IMG/VR virus record: IMGVR_UViG_3300030328_002122
Coordinates: 366 to 64,365 of that record
DNA from: a virus
Direction: 5' to 3' (one strand)
Length of the DNA stretch: 64,000 nt
The translations under genes and the position numbers were made by a program. Positions 18,921-26,983 of the stretch are shown in pieces; the stretch's first letter is position 1, and every line of letters begins with the position of its first letter. The notes under the pieces were generated by a model that did not search any database, was not told the origin of the DNA, and saw only the letters and a program-made list of their open reading frames with translations.

Positions 18921-19529
18921 ATGTCATATATCGGAACGCAGCCTTCCTATGGTGCATTTGAAAAACAATTTTTTACTGGTAATGGTACTACTACAGTATA
19001 TACTTTAGACCATGTAGTAAATGCTGCTGGTTCACTATTAGTAAGTGTAAATGGTGTTATATTAGAACCAGATGTTGGATATACAGTAAGTGCTGTTGGT
19101 GGAAATTCAACTATTACTTTTACATCTGCGCCTGGAAATAGTCATAGAGTTTTTGTTGTTTATATGGGTAAACAACTTTTAAGTTCTCCAGAAATAACAC
19201 CTCATATAGATGAATTTAGTGGTAATGGATCAACTACTGCTTTTACCTTAACCAAAACATCAATAGGAACACCATCTGGAAGTAGATTTTTAGTATTTGT
19301 GGATAATGTATATCAGAGATACGGATCTTCATATGCATATACAGTAAATGGTAATACAATTACATTTACTTCACCACCACCAGCTGGAACAAATAATATT
19401 CAAGTATTGCAACTTGATGTTGCTATGACAAATGCAATAAATACTGTTGCAGATGGAGCGATTACAAAAGCTAAAATGGCATTTGATACAGAAGAAGAAG
19501 CTGCAGCTTTAGCAATAGCATTAGGATAA
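18921..19529 (+). CDS. Fibre protein with two FTGNGS-type repeats (202 aa)
   Basis: 202 residues with two copies of the beta repeat, beginning at 'KQFFTGNGTTTVYTLDHV' (~14) and 'DEFSGNGSTTAFTLTKTS' (~98), each with an L-V-V/F-V-NG/DN strand and 'ITFTS.P' near its end. The C terminus ('AFDTEEEAAALAIALG') resembles that of the 129-residue protein upstream. AGGTAGAAC precedes the ATG. Together with the 266-residue neighbour it probably forms short fibre segments. No enzymatic motif is visible. Confidence 0.58.
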   Translation: MSYIGTQPSYGAFEKQFFTGNGTTTVYTLDHVVNAAGSLLVSVNGVILEPDVGYTVSAVGGNSTITFTSAPGNSHRVFVVYMGKQLLSSPEITPHIDEFSGNGSTTAFTLTKTSIGTPSGSRFLVFVDNVYQRYGSSYAYTVNGNTITFTSPPPAGTNNIQVLQLDVAMTNAINTVADGAITKAKMAFDTEEEAAALAIALG

Positions 19530-19545
19530 AATAGGAAAATAAAAA

Positions 19546-19884
19546 ATGGCAAACACATTTAAAAATGCAATAAAATCAAGTGTAAGTAATAGTGGTTATG
19601 ATACTGTATATACTGCACCAAGTAGTTCTGGAAATACTGCTATTATTCTTGGTCTTGCTCTTGCAAACAAAACAACATCTGCTGCTACTGTGAAGGTGCA
19701 AATAACAGATACTTCTGCATCTGCTACTATACAACTTTTAGAAGATGTAAGTATTCCAGCAAATACTACATTAGAAGTTTTAGGTGGACAAAAATATGTA
19801 TTGGAAGCAGGAGATATATTAAAAGTAAGAGCTGGAACTGGAACTGCTATAGACGCATTTTTAGGGGTAATGGAGAGGACTTAG
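19546..19884 (+). CDS. Small beta-rich virion protein, paralogue B
   Basis: 112 residues, paralogous to the 115-residue protein at 17759. It opens MANTFKNAIKSSVSN and shares 'VYT', a 'TSAATVKVQITDTSASATI'-type strand, then P....LEVLGGQKYVLEAGD. The pair flanks the two FTGNGS-repeat genes, so this part of the operon is arranged A-repeat-repeat-B. It ends TTAGTAAATG, three bases before the next gene's ATG. Confidence 0.55.
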   Translation: MANTFKNAIKSSVSNSGYDTVYTAPSSSGNTAIILGLALANKTTSAATVKVQITDTSASATIQLLEDVSIPANTTLEVLGGQKYVLEAGDILKVRAGTGTAIDAFLGVMERT

Positions 19885-19887
19885 TAA

Positions 19888-20826
19888 ATGCCTATTTCAA
19901 AAATTAATACGTTTGGTATTGCTGATAACGCAGTTATATCATCAAAGATTGCACAGGATATTATAATTGCAGATGATATAGCTGATAATGCAGTTACAGT
20001 AAATGAACTTGCAACTGATGCTGTAACAACAATTAAAATAAAAGATCTAAATGTAACTACTGCTAAACTTGAAGATGATGCTGTAACTACAGTTAAAATA
20101 TTAGATGGAAATGTAACTACTGCTAAAATTGAAGATGATGCTATAACTGTAGATAAAATCGGAGATAATGCTGTAACATTAGGAACTCATACTACTGGTA
20201 ACTATATGTCAGGTGTTTCTGCTGGTTCTGGTGGTATTAGTGTAAGTCATACTGCTGGCGAAGGATCTAGTGCAACCATATCATTTTCGCCACCACCTGA
20301 TGCCATTACTTTGGGAACTCATACAAGTGGGCAATATGTAGGAAGTTTAGCTGTTAATAGTCCAATAACTAAAAGTGGTAGTGCAGGCCCAGAAAATGCA
20401 ACTCCAACTTTATCTTTAGATATGACAGCTGATTATAATTTTCAATCAGAAGTAAAGGCAAAATCGTATGTTGATGTTCATAATACAATTGGCTACGCTC
20501 CAGGCACAAATGATTTTACTTTCAATGTAGGAGATGCTAATAGTTTTACAGTTACTTTAACACAAGATTCTGATATTATATTTTCTGCTGTACCTACTTC
20601 TGCAACTGAAACAATGATATGGACAATAACTATAATACAAGCTGCTTCTGGTGCAGCCAGATCAGTAACTTATCCAACTAATGTTCATTGGCCTGGTGGA
20701 TTAAAACCAACTCTTTCAGCAACAAATGGAGCTATAGATCAATTTGTCTTTATGAAAACAGGTAGTTCTTCCAACATATATGGATTTACTGTAGGTCAAG
20801 ACATTAAAGCACCAGCATCACCATAG
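19888..20826 (+). CDS. Fibre adaptor with 10-residue shaft repeats (312 aa)
   Basis: 312 residues in three parts. The N terminus (1-~20) opens MPISKINTFGIADNAV. Residues ~20-95 are a tandem 10-residue repeat of the type VTTAK[IL]EDDA, likely a trimeric beta-solenoid or shaft. The C-terminal domain (~200-312) ends 'IYGFTVGQDIKAPASP' and is paralogous to the ends of the 191- and 175-residue proteins (GQDLK, GLRSI). Two adjacent 60-base units are nearly identical at DNA level (20049-20168), so part of the repeat was recently duplicated. It is followed by the 1288-residue giant, as the 175- and 191-residue paralogues are followed by giants. Confidence 0.6.
   Translation: MPISKINTFGIADNAVISSKIAQDIIIADDIADNAVTVNELATDAVTTIKIKDLNVTTAKLEDDAVTTVKILDGNVTTAKIEDDAITVDKIGDNAVTLGTHTTGNYMSGVSAGSGGISVSHTAGEGSSATISFSPPPDAITLGTHTSGQYVGSLAVNSPITKSGSAGPENATPTLSLDMTADYNFQSEVKAKSYVDVHNTIGYAPGTNDFTFNVGDANSFTVTLTQDSDIIFSAVPTSATETMIWTITIIQAASGAARSVTYPTNVHWPGGLKPTLSATNGAIDQFVFMKTGSSSNIYGFTVGQDIKAPASP
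20049..20168 (+). repeat. Tandem 60-base repeat inside fibre adaptor gene
   Basis: Two neighbouring 60-base units (20049-20108 and 20109-20168) start with the same 18 bases AATGTAACTACTGCTAAA and stay nearly identical for about 40 bases. They encode two 10-residue shaft repeats each (VTTAK[LI]EDDA...). Copy number could change by slippage or recombination in steps of 20 residues. Confidence 0.8.
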
Positions 20827-20836
20827 GAGTAAATCT

Positions 20837-23800
20837 ATGAGTATGATGATGAAATTAATAAATGCGGCTGCTGGACAAAGTGTCGGTGACGAAATTTACT
20901 ATCTCCAAAGAACAACTACAACTCTACGATTAGTAAAAATAGATTTTGACGCTGAAACTGTTACTGCTGGCCCAAGCCCTAGTGCTGGAATTTTTAATGA
21001 TTCTGGAGATATGCCTTATCCATTAAATTCAGTCTATAACAGTAATAGTAATGGTGCTTGGGTAGTAGGTGATGATGGGTATTTATATACTGCTCTTAAA
21101 GCTGATTTAGATGCTACTTATGCAGACGCACAAGGAGATACTTCTTTATTAGTAAGATGGAACATGAAAACCTTAGAGATAGATCCAGGCTTCTTTTATA
21201 ATCTTTTGGCATATGATAATACCACCAATAGTACTCTGCAACAAATCCCCCAGCAAATACTTTTTCACGAGCCGTCACAAACAATGTCAGTAGTCGGTAC
21301 AGTTTCAACTAGTCAAAAAGCTGTAGGATATAGTTTTAAAATTTTTCCTTGGCCTACATCTGGTGTAGATGCTCTTAGTAGTGGAGTATATCACAGTACA
21401 TCAAATCCAAATGGTAGAACAATGGGAACTTTTATTAATAATGATTATTTTGGTGGAAATAGCACTTACGCTTTAACCACAAGAAGTTCTCAAAATCAGG
21501 GTGTGGATAAATTAATGCTAATGAGTAATGGAAAAGATCAATTGGGTGTTGCTACAGGAAGAAATGCAATTACTTTGTCATCTCAAGCCATGGCTTGGAA
21601 AAGAGCTTATACTGGTACTCCAACTTATTCTTATGAAAAATTCAATGTAGGTAGTGGTAATTTTACATACGAAACTACATCATCCCAAAATCCATTTACA
21701 GAAATGACAGGCCATGCTATACCCTATGGTTCTACAGGTGGACTCTGGAAAAAATTATCTAATAATGGGAGTACTACATATGGTATAGCTGGTATTTGGT
21801 ATAGGCCAGGTAAATCTACTGGAGTATATAAAACGCCTGGCACTTATATTATAGTATTAAGAGATGGGGGAATGTATACTTTGGTTGAGGGTGCTTCTAA
21901 ACCAGAAGAAATGATAACGGGCGATAGTGGTTCTGCTGGCACATATTATTCCACGTTATTAGATAATGGTATACTAGTAAGGAGAGCATTAGGGGGAGAA
22001 GATTCTACTCACTCTGGAGCATCTCTTAGAATTTATGATTTAGATAATAGAATGCCTTTCCAAGATCCTAATGGGGGAACTGTATCTAGTGCTAAGTATG
22101 CAACATCATTTCAACATACACCAGTAGTTGGTTCAGCAGATGATGAACGTATTCCAAGATCTAAAAATCCAAATCTTCAGCATTTAGAATATGTTGTTCA
22201 AACTAAAAGTGGAAGAAAGTTTGCACTTCTTTATCCAGAAGATTCTACAGAAATGCCACCTCTTGGTGGAACAAGAATAGTTGAACTTTTTATAAGTGAT
22301 CCAGATCCAAATAATTTTCATAGAAGGCAAGTTTCTTGGGGTGAAAGTAAATCGTTTCTAACTACAGCCTCAGTAAGTGCTTATATAGCTCAAAGTCCAA
22401 CTCCAATAGGAAATATGCCAACAGCAAAAATTGCTACTGCTAATACTACGGCCCCAGTAACATCCAGATTTAGTGATACTGGTAGTGCATTTATACAAGA
22501 CACACCAACTGATGCAATTTATATTAGAGAAAACACTCACTTATATGCAATCAATCCAAATACAAGATCAAATATAACATCATATGATTTTGCAAATCAA
22601 GGTGGCAATACTAATCATACTGCATTTACTATCGCATCAAACATTGATAACACATATGCAGATGGTAATTTACCAACCTCACCTCTCTGGGATGGTGAAA
22701 CTGGAAGATCTCCAACTGCAACATTTACAGAAGGATTAGGATCTACAGGTTCAAATATAGATCCTAATACAACTGGTAGTGAAGCTGGTTATGGTGATGT
22801 AGAGGGAAATACTACTTTTGATTTGATATATGGAGATGATACTAGACTTTATATGGCATTAAAAATGAATGTTATAAATGTACCATATCATAGCCATGCT
22901 GGCCAACAACAACATCAAACTCAAAATAATAGTTATTGTCTTGTAAGATTTCATACTGGTAAAGATGGAACTACTATTAAATGTGGGGAAAGAGGCCCAC
23001 ACCCAAGTCCTGTATCTGGTATAAGAAATCATGCAAGTGGAACAAGTTCTAGTAGTCAAAATTATGTTGTAAATAGAGAATATTATTATTATGGACTTTT
23101 AAATAATTATCAAGTTGTAAGTCAAGCTGGAGTAGGATCTTTAGGTAGAACAGGCGCTAAAAACAGAGCTGGTGGTGCTGAAGGAATGTTTAGTGGCATA
23201 AACCTAATGTATGATAATAAAAGACAGAATGTATGGGTTGTAGGAAGAAGAGATATAGAGAACTGTAATAATCCAGATGGAAGAACTAATTATTCAAGAA
23301 TGATAGTAGTTCCAGTTGGTCATACCTCGTCAGATGCTCTTAATAATAACCATCTCTCATGGCCATGTCATACAAATTATGGTGGACATAATGAACCAAT
23401 TATGTCTGCCTTAAATACTGGTACTGTTTATGGACAAATTGGTAGTATCAGTACTTCTCAAGGGCAAGAGATGTTTGAGGGTGATGGTACTAGTGGAAAT
23501 AACGATAAAGTATGGTTTAATAGTGCAAATTATAATAGTACCGATACACCAAATGGAATGGAAATGCGAGGAATTATATCTGGTCAAGCAATAAATGTTA
23601 CAATAAATGGAAAAACTTCTAGTCTTATGGACGAATACGATCCTACTTTACCAAATAGAGGTTCACAAGTATATTTTTCTGGTATGTCTAATGATGCAAC
23701 TCAATATAATTCAAGTCATGGAACATATCCTGGCTCAAATAGAAAATATGGACAATTGCATAACTGGTTTGGGAGTCCTATACAATCATGTCCTATAGGA

Positions 23801-24703
23801 GAAAACAGAATTGGTGCAGTTCCATTTCGATTTCAAAATAATGCTAACAATAACCATTACCGATATGAAGAGCCTGGTTATGGTCATTCAAATACTGGCC
23901 ATAATACTGCTGTTAATAGTACACAAAGTAGTTCTAATAATCATTTATATCACGCTAGAATAAAATTAAAAACTACTCAAACAACAGCCGTAACAGCAGC
24001 TAATAATGAAGAAGGTATAAGGTGTGTATGGTATTATAAAGGTGCATTTCATGGAGTTACTACTTTTAATGAAGGAACTTATGTTTATATGCCCGAACCA
24101 GAACATGGAACAACAAGAATAGCTAGTAATCAAGGTTCATTAGCACAATCTTCACCAAACGACAACACAAATACTGTAACTCATTATGTAAGTCAATGTG
24201 AGTCTGGACAAAATAGTTACAATAGTGTTATTGGTGGACAAAATACAAAAATAGGAACAGCAGAAGGTTGTAAAAACGCAGATTGGGCTGCTTGTGTTGC
24301 TCCAGGCGGAATACTTTGTTTACCAAAACAAGATAGTGGTTATGCTAAAGCAGGATTTATTGGAATTAACTTAGGAACAAAAACTATTCTTAATACATCT
24401 TCTGGAAGTGGTCAACCTTTTGAAGCTCCTTCAAGTGTAAATCCAAATAACAAACAAATAAAACAAATGGTTGTAACTTCAACTGGAAAAATATGGGCTA
24501 TACTGGACTATGAAAATCCAAGTGCATCAACTCTTCAGTTTAGAATTTTACAAGTTGTTTTCAATTCAAATTATTCAAGTGTTACTTGGAGTGGTGGTCT
24601 TTACACTTCACAAGCAAGTAATTCAAATTCTGGTCATGTAAAATTTTATAGAACTGTCTGTGGAAATATGCCTCAATCCAAAATGGAATGGGATGCAGTA
24701 TAA
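20837..24703 (+). CDS. Giant fibre/adhesin candidate (1288 aa)
   Basis: 1288 residues, rich in Asn, Gly, Ser, Thr, Tyr and His, with many 'NNH' and 'GGN' turns. The N terminus (MSMMMKLINAAAGQSVGDEI) is followed by strands such as 'LRLVKIDFDAETVTAGPSPS', which may start a propeller or beta-sandwich. I see no catalytic motif and do not recognise a family. It follows the 312-residue shaft adaptor by ten bases and is followed by a tail-assembly-chaperone-like gene. That order (adaptor, giant, chaperone) is typical of a receptor-binding fibre and its folding helper. The AGGAG is well placed. The stop codon overlaps the next late promoter box. Confidence 0.6.
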   Translation: MSMMMKLINAAAGQSVGDEIYYLQRTTTTLRLVKIDFDAETVTAGPSPSAGIFNDSGDMPYPLNSVYNSNSNGAWVVGDDGYLYTALKADLDATYADAQGDTSLLVRWNMKTLEIDPGFFYNLLAYDNTTNSTLQQIPQQILFHEPSQTMSVVGTVSTSQKAVGYSFKIFPWPTSGVDALSSGVYHSTSNPNGRTMGTFINNDYFGGNSTYALTTRSSQNQGVDKLMLMSNGKDQLGVATGRNAITLSSQAMAWKRAYTGTPTYSYEKFNVGSGNFTYETTSSQNPFTEMTGHAIPYGSTGGLWKKLSNNGSTTYGIAGIWYRPGKSTGVYKTPGTYIIVLRDGGMYTLVEGASKPEEMITGDSGSAGTYYSTLLDNGILVRRALGGEDSTHSGASLRIYDLDNRMPFQDPNGGTVSSAKYATSFQHTPVVGSADDERIPRSKNPNLQHLEYVVQTKSGRKFALLYPEDSTEMPPLGGTRIVELFISDPDPNNFHRRQVSWGESKSFLTTASVSAYIAQSPTPIGNMPTAKIATANTTAPVTSRFSDTGSAFIQDTPTDAIYIRENTHLYAINPNTRSNITSYDFANQGGNTNHTAFTIASNIDNTYADGNLPTSPLWDGETGRSPTATFTEGLGSTGSNIDPNTTGSEAGYGDVEGNTTFDLIYGDDTRLYMALKMNVINVPYHSHAGQQQHQTQNNSYCLVRFHTGKDGTTIKCGERGPHPSPVSGIRNHASGTSSSSQNYVVNREYYYYGLLNNYQVVSQAGVGSLGRTGAKNRAGGAEGMFSGINLMYDNKRQNVWVVGRRDIENCNNPDGRTNYSRMIVVPVGHTSSDALNNNHLSWPCHTNYGGHNEPIMSALNTGTVYGQIGSISTSQGQEMFEGDGTSGNNDKVWFNSANYNSTDTPNGMEMRGIISGQAINVTINGKTSSLMDEYDPTLPNRGSQVYFSGMSNDATQYNSSHGTYPGSNRKYGQLHNWFGSPIQSCPIGENRIGAVPFRFQNNANNNHYRYEEPGYGHSNTGHNTAVNSTQSSSNNHLYHARIKLKTTQTTAVTAANNEEGIRCVWYYKGAFHGVTTFNEGTYVYMPEPEHGTTRIASNQGSLAQSSPNDNTNTVTHYVSQCESGQNSYNSVIGGQNTKIGTAEGCKNADWAACVAPGGILCLPKQDSGYAKAGFIGINLGTKTILNTSSGSGQPFEAPSSVNPNNKQIKQMVVTSTGKIWAILDYENPSASTLQFRILQVVFNSNYSSVTWSGGLYTSQASNSNSGHVKFYRTVCGNMPQSKMEWDAV

Positions 24704-24706
24704 ATA
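24699..24706 (+). promoter_or_regulatory. T4-type late promoter box overlapping a stop codon
   Basis: Exact TATAAATA that includes the TAA stop of the giant fibre gene (24701-24703), 23 bases before the ATG at 24730. A second, imperfect copy (TATAAATT) follows at 24709-24716. Confidence 0.7.
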
Positions 24707-24729
24707 GTATAAATTAGGAGAAATTATCA

Positions 24730-25233
24730 ATGTCACAGTATTACAATGAAAAGACTAAAAAGGTGGGAACTTGGTCAGACATTGTGTCTGCAAATCCGAA
24801 TACAAGTTTTCCACCAAATCCAACAGAAGATATTGCAAAAAACTTTGGTTGGGAAATATTGCATCATGGAGAAGTTCCTGCTCTTACTTCAGATCTAAAA
24901 ATTATTCTTCAAGATGGAATAGAAAAGAATGATCAAAACCAATGGGTAAAAAAATGGTTAGTTGCAGACAGACATAAAGCCTATAAAGATGGTGATGGAA
25001 AAACAGTAACAAAAAAATCTCAAGATGATGCTTGGAATAAATCAAAATCAGATGCTATTGCCTCTAATCATAGAGAAAGAAGAAATGCAAGATTAACAGA
25101 AACTGATCATTATGGTTTATCAGATGTAACAATGAGTTCAAAAGTAAAAACATATAGACAAGCTTTGAGAGATTTACCGACACATTCAAATTGGCCCGAT
25201 TTAGAAGAAAAAGATTGGCCAACTCTTTCATAG
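24730..25233 (+). CDS. Tail-fibre/tail assembly chaperone-like protein A
   Basis: 167 residues. The last ~50 residues carry the pattern R..RL.ETD......T...K..TYRQALRDLP.....P....KDWPT, which is the conserved end of the phage tail assembly chaperone family (the YRQALRDLP and WP pieces are diagnostic; I believe Pfam Phage_tail_APC). The N-terminal half is different and Lys/Asp/Asn-rich, perhaps specifying which fibre it serves. A shorter paralogue with the same ending lies 0.9 kb downstream. It probably acts in the infected cell rather than in the virion, helping the adjacent giant fibre to fold. Confidence 0.75.
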   Translation: MSQYYNEKTKKVGTWSDIVSANPNTSFPPNPTEDIAKNFGWEILHHGEVPALTSDLKIILQDGIEKNDQNQWVKKWLVADRHKAYKDGDGKTVTKKSQDDAWNKSKSDAIASNHRERRNARLTETDHYGLSDVTMSSKVKTYRQALRDLPTHSNWPDLEEKDWPTLS

Positions 25234-25242
25234 GAAATTAAG

Positions 25243-26136
25243 ATGCCTTATTTAGGAAAACAACCAGTAAATATAATAAAAGACAACGCAGTATCTTCAA
25301 ACAAAATTGTAGATAATGCAGTCACTAATGCAAAAATGGCAAATAATGCTATCAATACTTCTGAACTGGTAGATCTTGCTGTACATACTGATAAAATAAA
25401 TACTGGTGCAATTACAGACGCCAAATTGGCATCTAATGCAGTTACTACACTTAAAATAGCTGATGCTAATGTTACACAAACAAAACTTGCTAGTGATGCA
25501 GTAAGTGAAGTAAAATTACACGCTGGTAATGCTCCAGTAAACGATTATGTTTTAACAGCTGCATCTGGTCAGCCTGGTGGATTAATTTGGTCATCACCAG
25601 CAGTTATAAGTGGATGGAATACTGTAGTAGAACAAACTGAAGCAAATGGTAATCGTTTTGATAACGTATCACAATTAGATATTGCTCTTTCAAAAAATAA
25701 AAGATATAAAATAGAACTTAGTATTTACAGATATAGTGGAAGTCCTAGTAATGATTCTATAAAAACTCAATGGAGTGATGATCAAAGTACTGGTTTTTTA
25801 TCTAATAGTATTTTTGGTATAGTTGAAAGAGGTGACGCAATGTCATCTGCTCATAATAATGGAGCATCTGCGCCGTTAACATGGGATTTAGGAAATATTG
25901 GTAATGGAAATGCAGCTACTGGAGTACAAGGTACTTGGGAATATGAGCAGTTATTTAGGTCTGGAGAAAGTCAAAAAATGTACGCTATGATGTGGGGTCA
26001 TTATATAGGTAATGATAGTAGAATGCATGGATCTCATGTTTTTGTCAACACAACACATGAAATTGATCTTTTAAGATTAAGTTTAACTTCTGCTAATAAT
26101 TTTAGTGGTGACATTAGAGTATTGAGGAGAGATTAG
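25243..26136 (+). CDS. Fibre protein with eight 10-residue shaft repeats (297 aa)
   Basis: 297 residues. Residues ~12-90 form about eight tandem 10-residue repeats (DNAVTNAKMA, NNAINTSELV, SNAVTTLKIA and others), the same shaft unit as in the 312-residue adaptor. The C-terminal half (~120-297) is a globular beta domain ('KNKRYKIELSIYRYSGSPSN ... TQWSDDQSTGFLSNSIF') ending DIRVLRRD, which may be the distal tip. The opening MPYLGKQPVNII resembles that of the 175-residue protein (MPFIGQTPAMLL). It lies between the two chaperone-like genes, so I infer a short complete fibre. Confidence 0.6.
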   Translation: MPYLGKQPVNIIKDNAVSSNKIVDNAVTNAKMANNAINTSELVDLAVHTDKINTGAITDAKLASNAVTTLKIADANVTQTKLASDAVSEVKLHAGNAPVNDYVLTAASGQPGGLIWSSPAVISGWNTVVEQTEANGNRFDNVSQLDIALSKNKRYKIELSIYRYSGSPSNDSIKTQWSDDQSTGFLSNSIFGIVERGDAMSSAHNNGASAPLTWDLGNIGNGNAATGVQGTWEYEQLFRSGESQKMYAMMWGHYIGNDSRMHGSHVFVNTTHEIDLLRLSLTSANNFSGDIRVLRRD

Positions 26137-26137
26137 T

Positions 26138-26443
26138 ATGACAAAAAAATATTGGCATAATGGGGTAGTAATAGAAGTAGAAGATGACGCTAAATCTGTT
26201 CTTGTTGGAAAAAAAACTATACCACTACCTACCGCTCCTACTGAAGAAGAAACAAATGCTCTTTTAGAAATTTCATATAGAACAAAAAGAAATGAGTTAT
26301 TGCAAGAAACTGATTGGACAGCAAATTCAGATGTTACCATGACTGCAAAGATGAAAACGTATAGAAAATCTTTAAGAGATTTACCAACACACAATAACTG
26401 GCCTAATTTAAAATCTACTGATTGGCCAACCAAACCAAGTTAA
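26138..26443 (+). CDS. Tail-fibre/tail assembly chaperone-like protein B
   Basis: 101 residues. The C-terminal half (RTKRNELLQETDWTANSDVT, then TYRKSLRDLPTHNNWPNL and DWPTKP) is the tail-assembly-chaperone signature and aligns closely with the 167-residue protein at 24730. The N terminus (MTKKYWHNGVVIEVEDDAKS) is unrelated to that paralogue. It starts two bases after the stop of the 297-residue fibre gene and is probably translationally coupled to it, suggesting that each chaperone serves the fibre gene just upstream. Confidence 0.75.
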   Translation: MTKKYWHNGVVIEVEDDAKSVLVGKKTIPLPTAPTEEETNALLEISYRTKRNELLQETDWTANSDVTMTAKMKTYRKSLRDLPTHNNWPNLKSTDWPTKPS

Positions 26444-26453
26444 GGAAAGTAAA

Positions 26454-26981
26454 ATGCCATTTATAGGACAAACTCCAGCAATGCTTTTAGATATAGATGA
26501 TGATGCAATTACATCTGCAAAGATTGCTACAGATGCAGTAGGTTCTTCTGAAATTGCAGCTGATGCTGTTGGTAGTTCAGAGGTTAATCTTGCAAATGAT
26601 TATAATTTTACTGGAATCATAAAGTCTGGAAGATATCATGAAACTAAACAAACATTAACTGGAACAACTCCTACAATAGATATGAGAACTGGAAATGTTT
26701 TTGAATTAGAAACAAGTGGTGCTACTACGATTACTGTAAATTATCCACCAGCAACTGGAACTGCACAAGGATTTACATTAAAATTAAAAGTTGGTGGCAA
26801 TCATACTGTAGGTTATCAATTTAAAAGAACTGATGGAACAACAGCTGGTGCTGTAAAATGGGAAGGTGGAGCAGGAGCTCCCACAACTCCAGCAAGTGGT
26901 GAAACAGATATTTTACAATTTTTTACTATGGATGGTGGAGAAACCTATTATGGTCTTAGATCAATAAATGCAGCTGGATAG
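26454..26981 (+). CDS. Fibre adaptor paralogue (175 aa)
   Basis: 175 residues. It has an MPFIGQTPAMLL start, a short stretch of 10-residue repeats (DDAITSAKIA, TDAVGSSEIA, ADAVGSSEVN), and a C-terminal beta domain ('GFTLKLKVGGNHTVGYQFKR ... DILQFFTMDGGETYYGLRSI'). The last domain is paralogous to those of the 191- and 312-residue adaptors (FTLKLK, then a Trp-containing strand, D.F.F.T.DGG...Y). Its stop is two bases before the start of the 929-residue giant, as expected for a pair that assembles together. Confidence 0.6.
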   Translation: MPFIGQTPAMLLDIDDDAITSAKIATDAVGSSEIAADAVGSSEVNLANDYNFTGIIKSGRYHETKQTLTGTTPTIDMRTGNVFELETSGATTITVNYPPATGTAQGFTLKLKVGGNHTVGYQFKRTDGTTAGAVKWEGGAGAPTTPASGETDILQFFTMDGGETYYGLRSINAAG

Positions 26982-26983
26982 AT

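Noticed and set aside
21080-21087. Minus-strand TATAAATA inside the 1288-residue fibre gene
   Set aside because: Lies within codons for Gly-Tyr-Leu-Tyr and no plausible gene follows on the minus strand; taken as chance.
24730-26443. Programmed frameshift between the two chaperone-like genes, as in many tail operons
   Set aside because: Each frame has its own start, ribosome site and complete C-terminal signature, and a fibre gene separates them.
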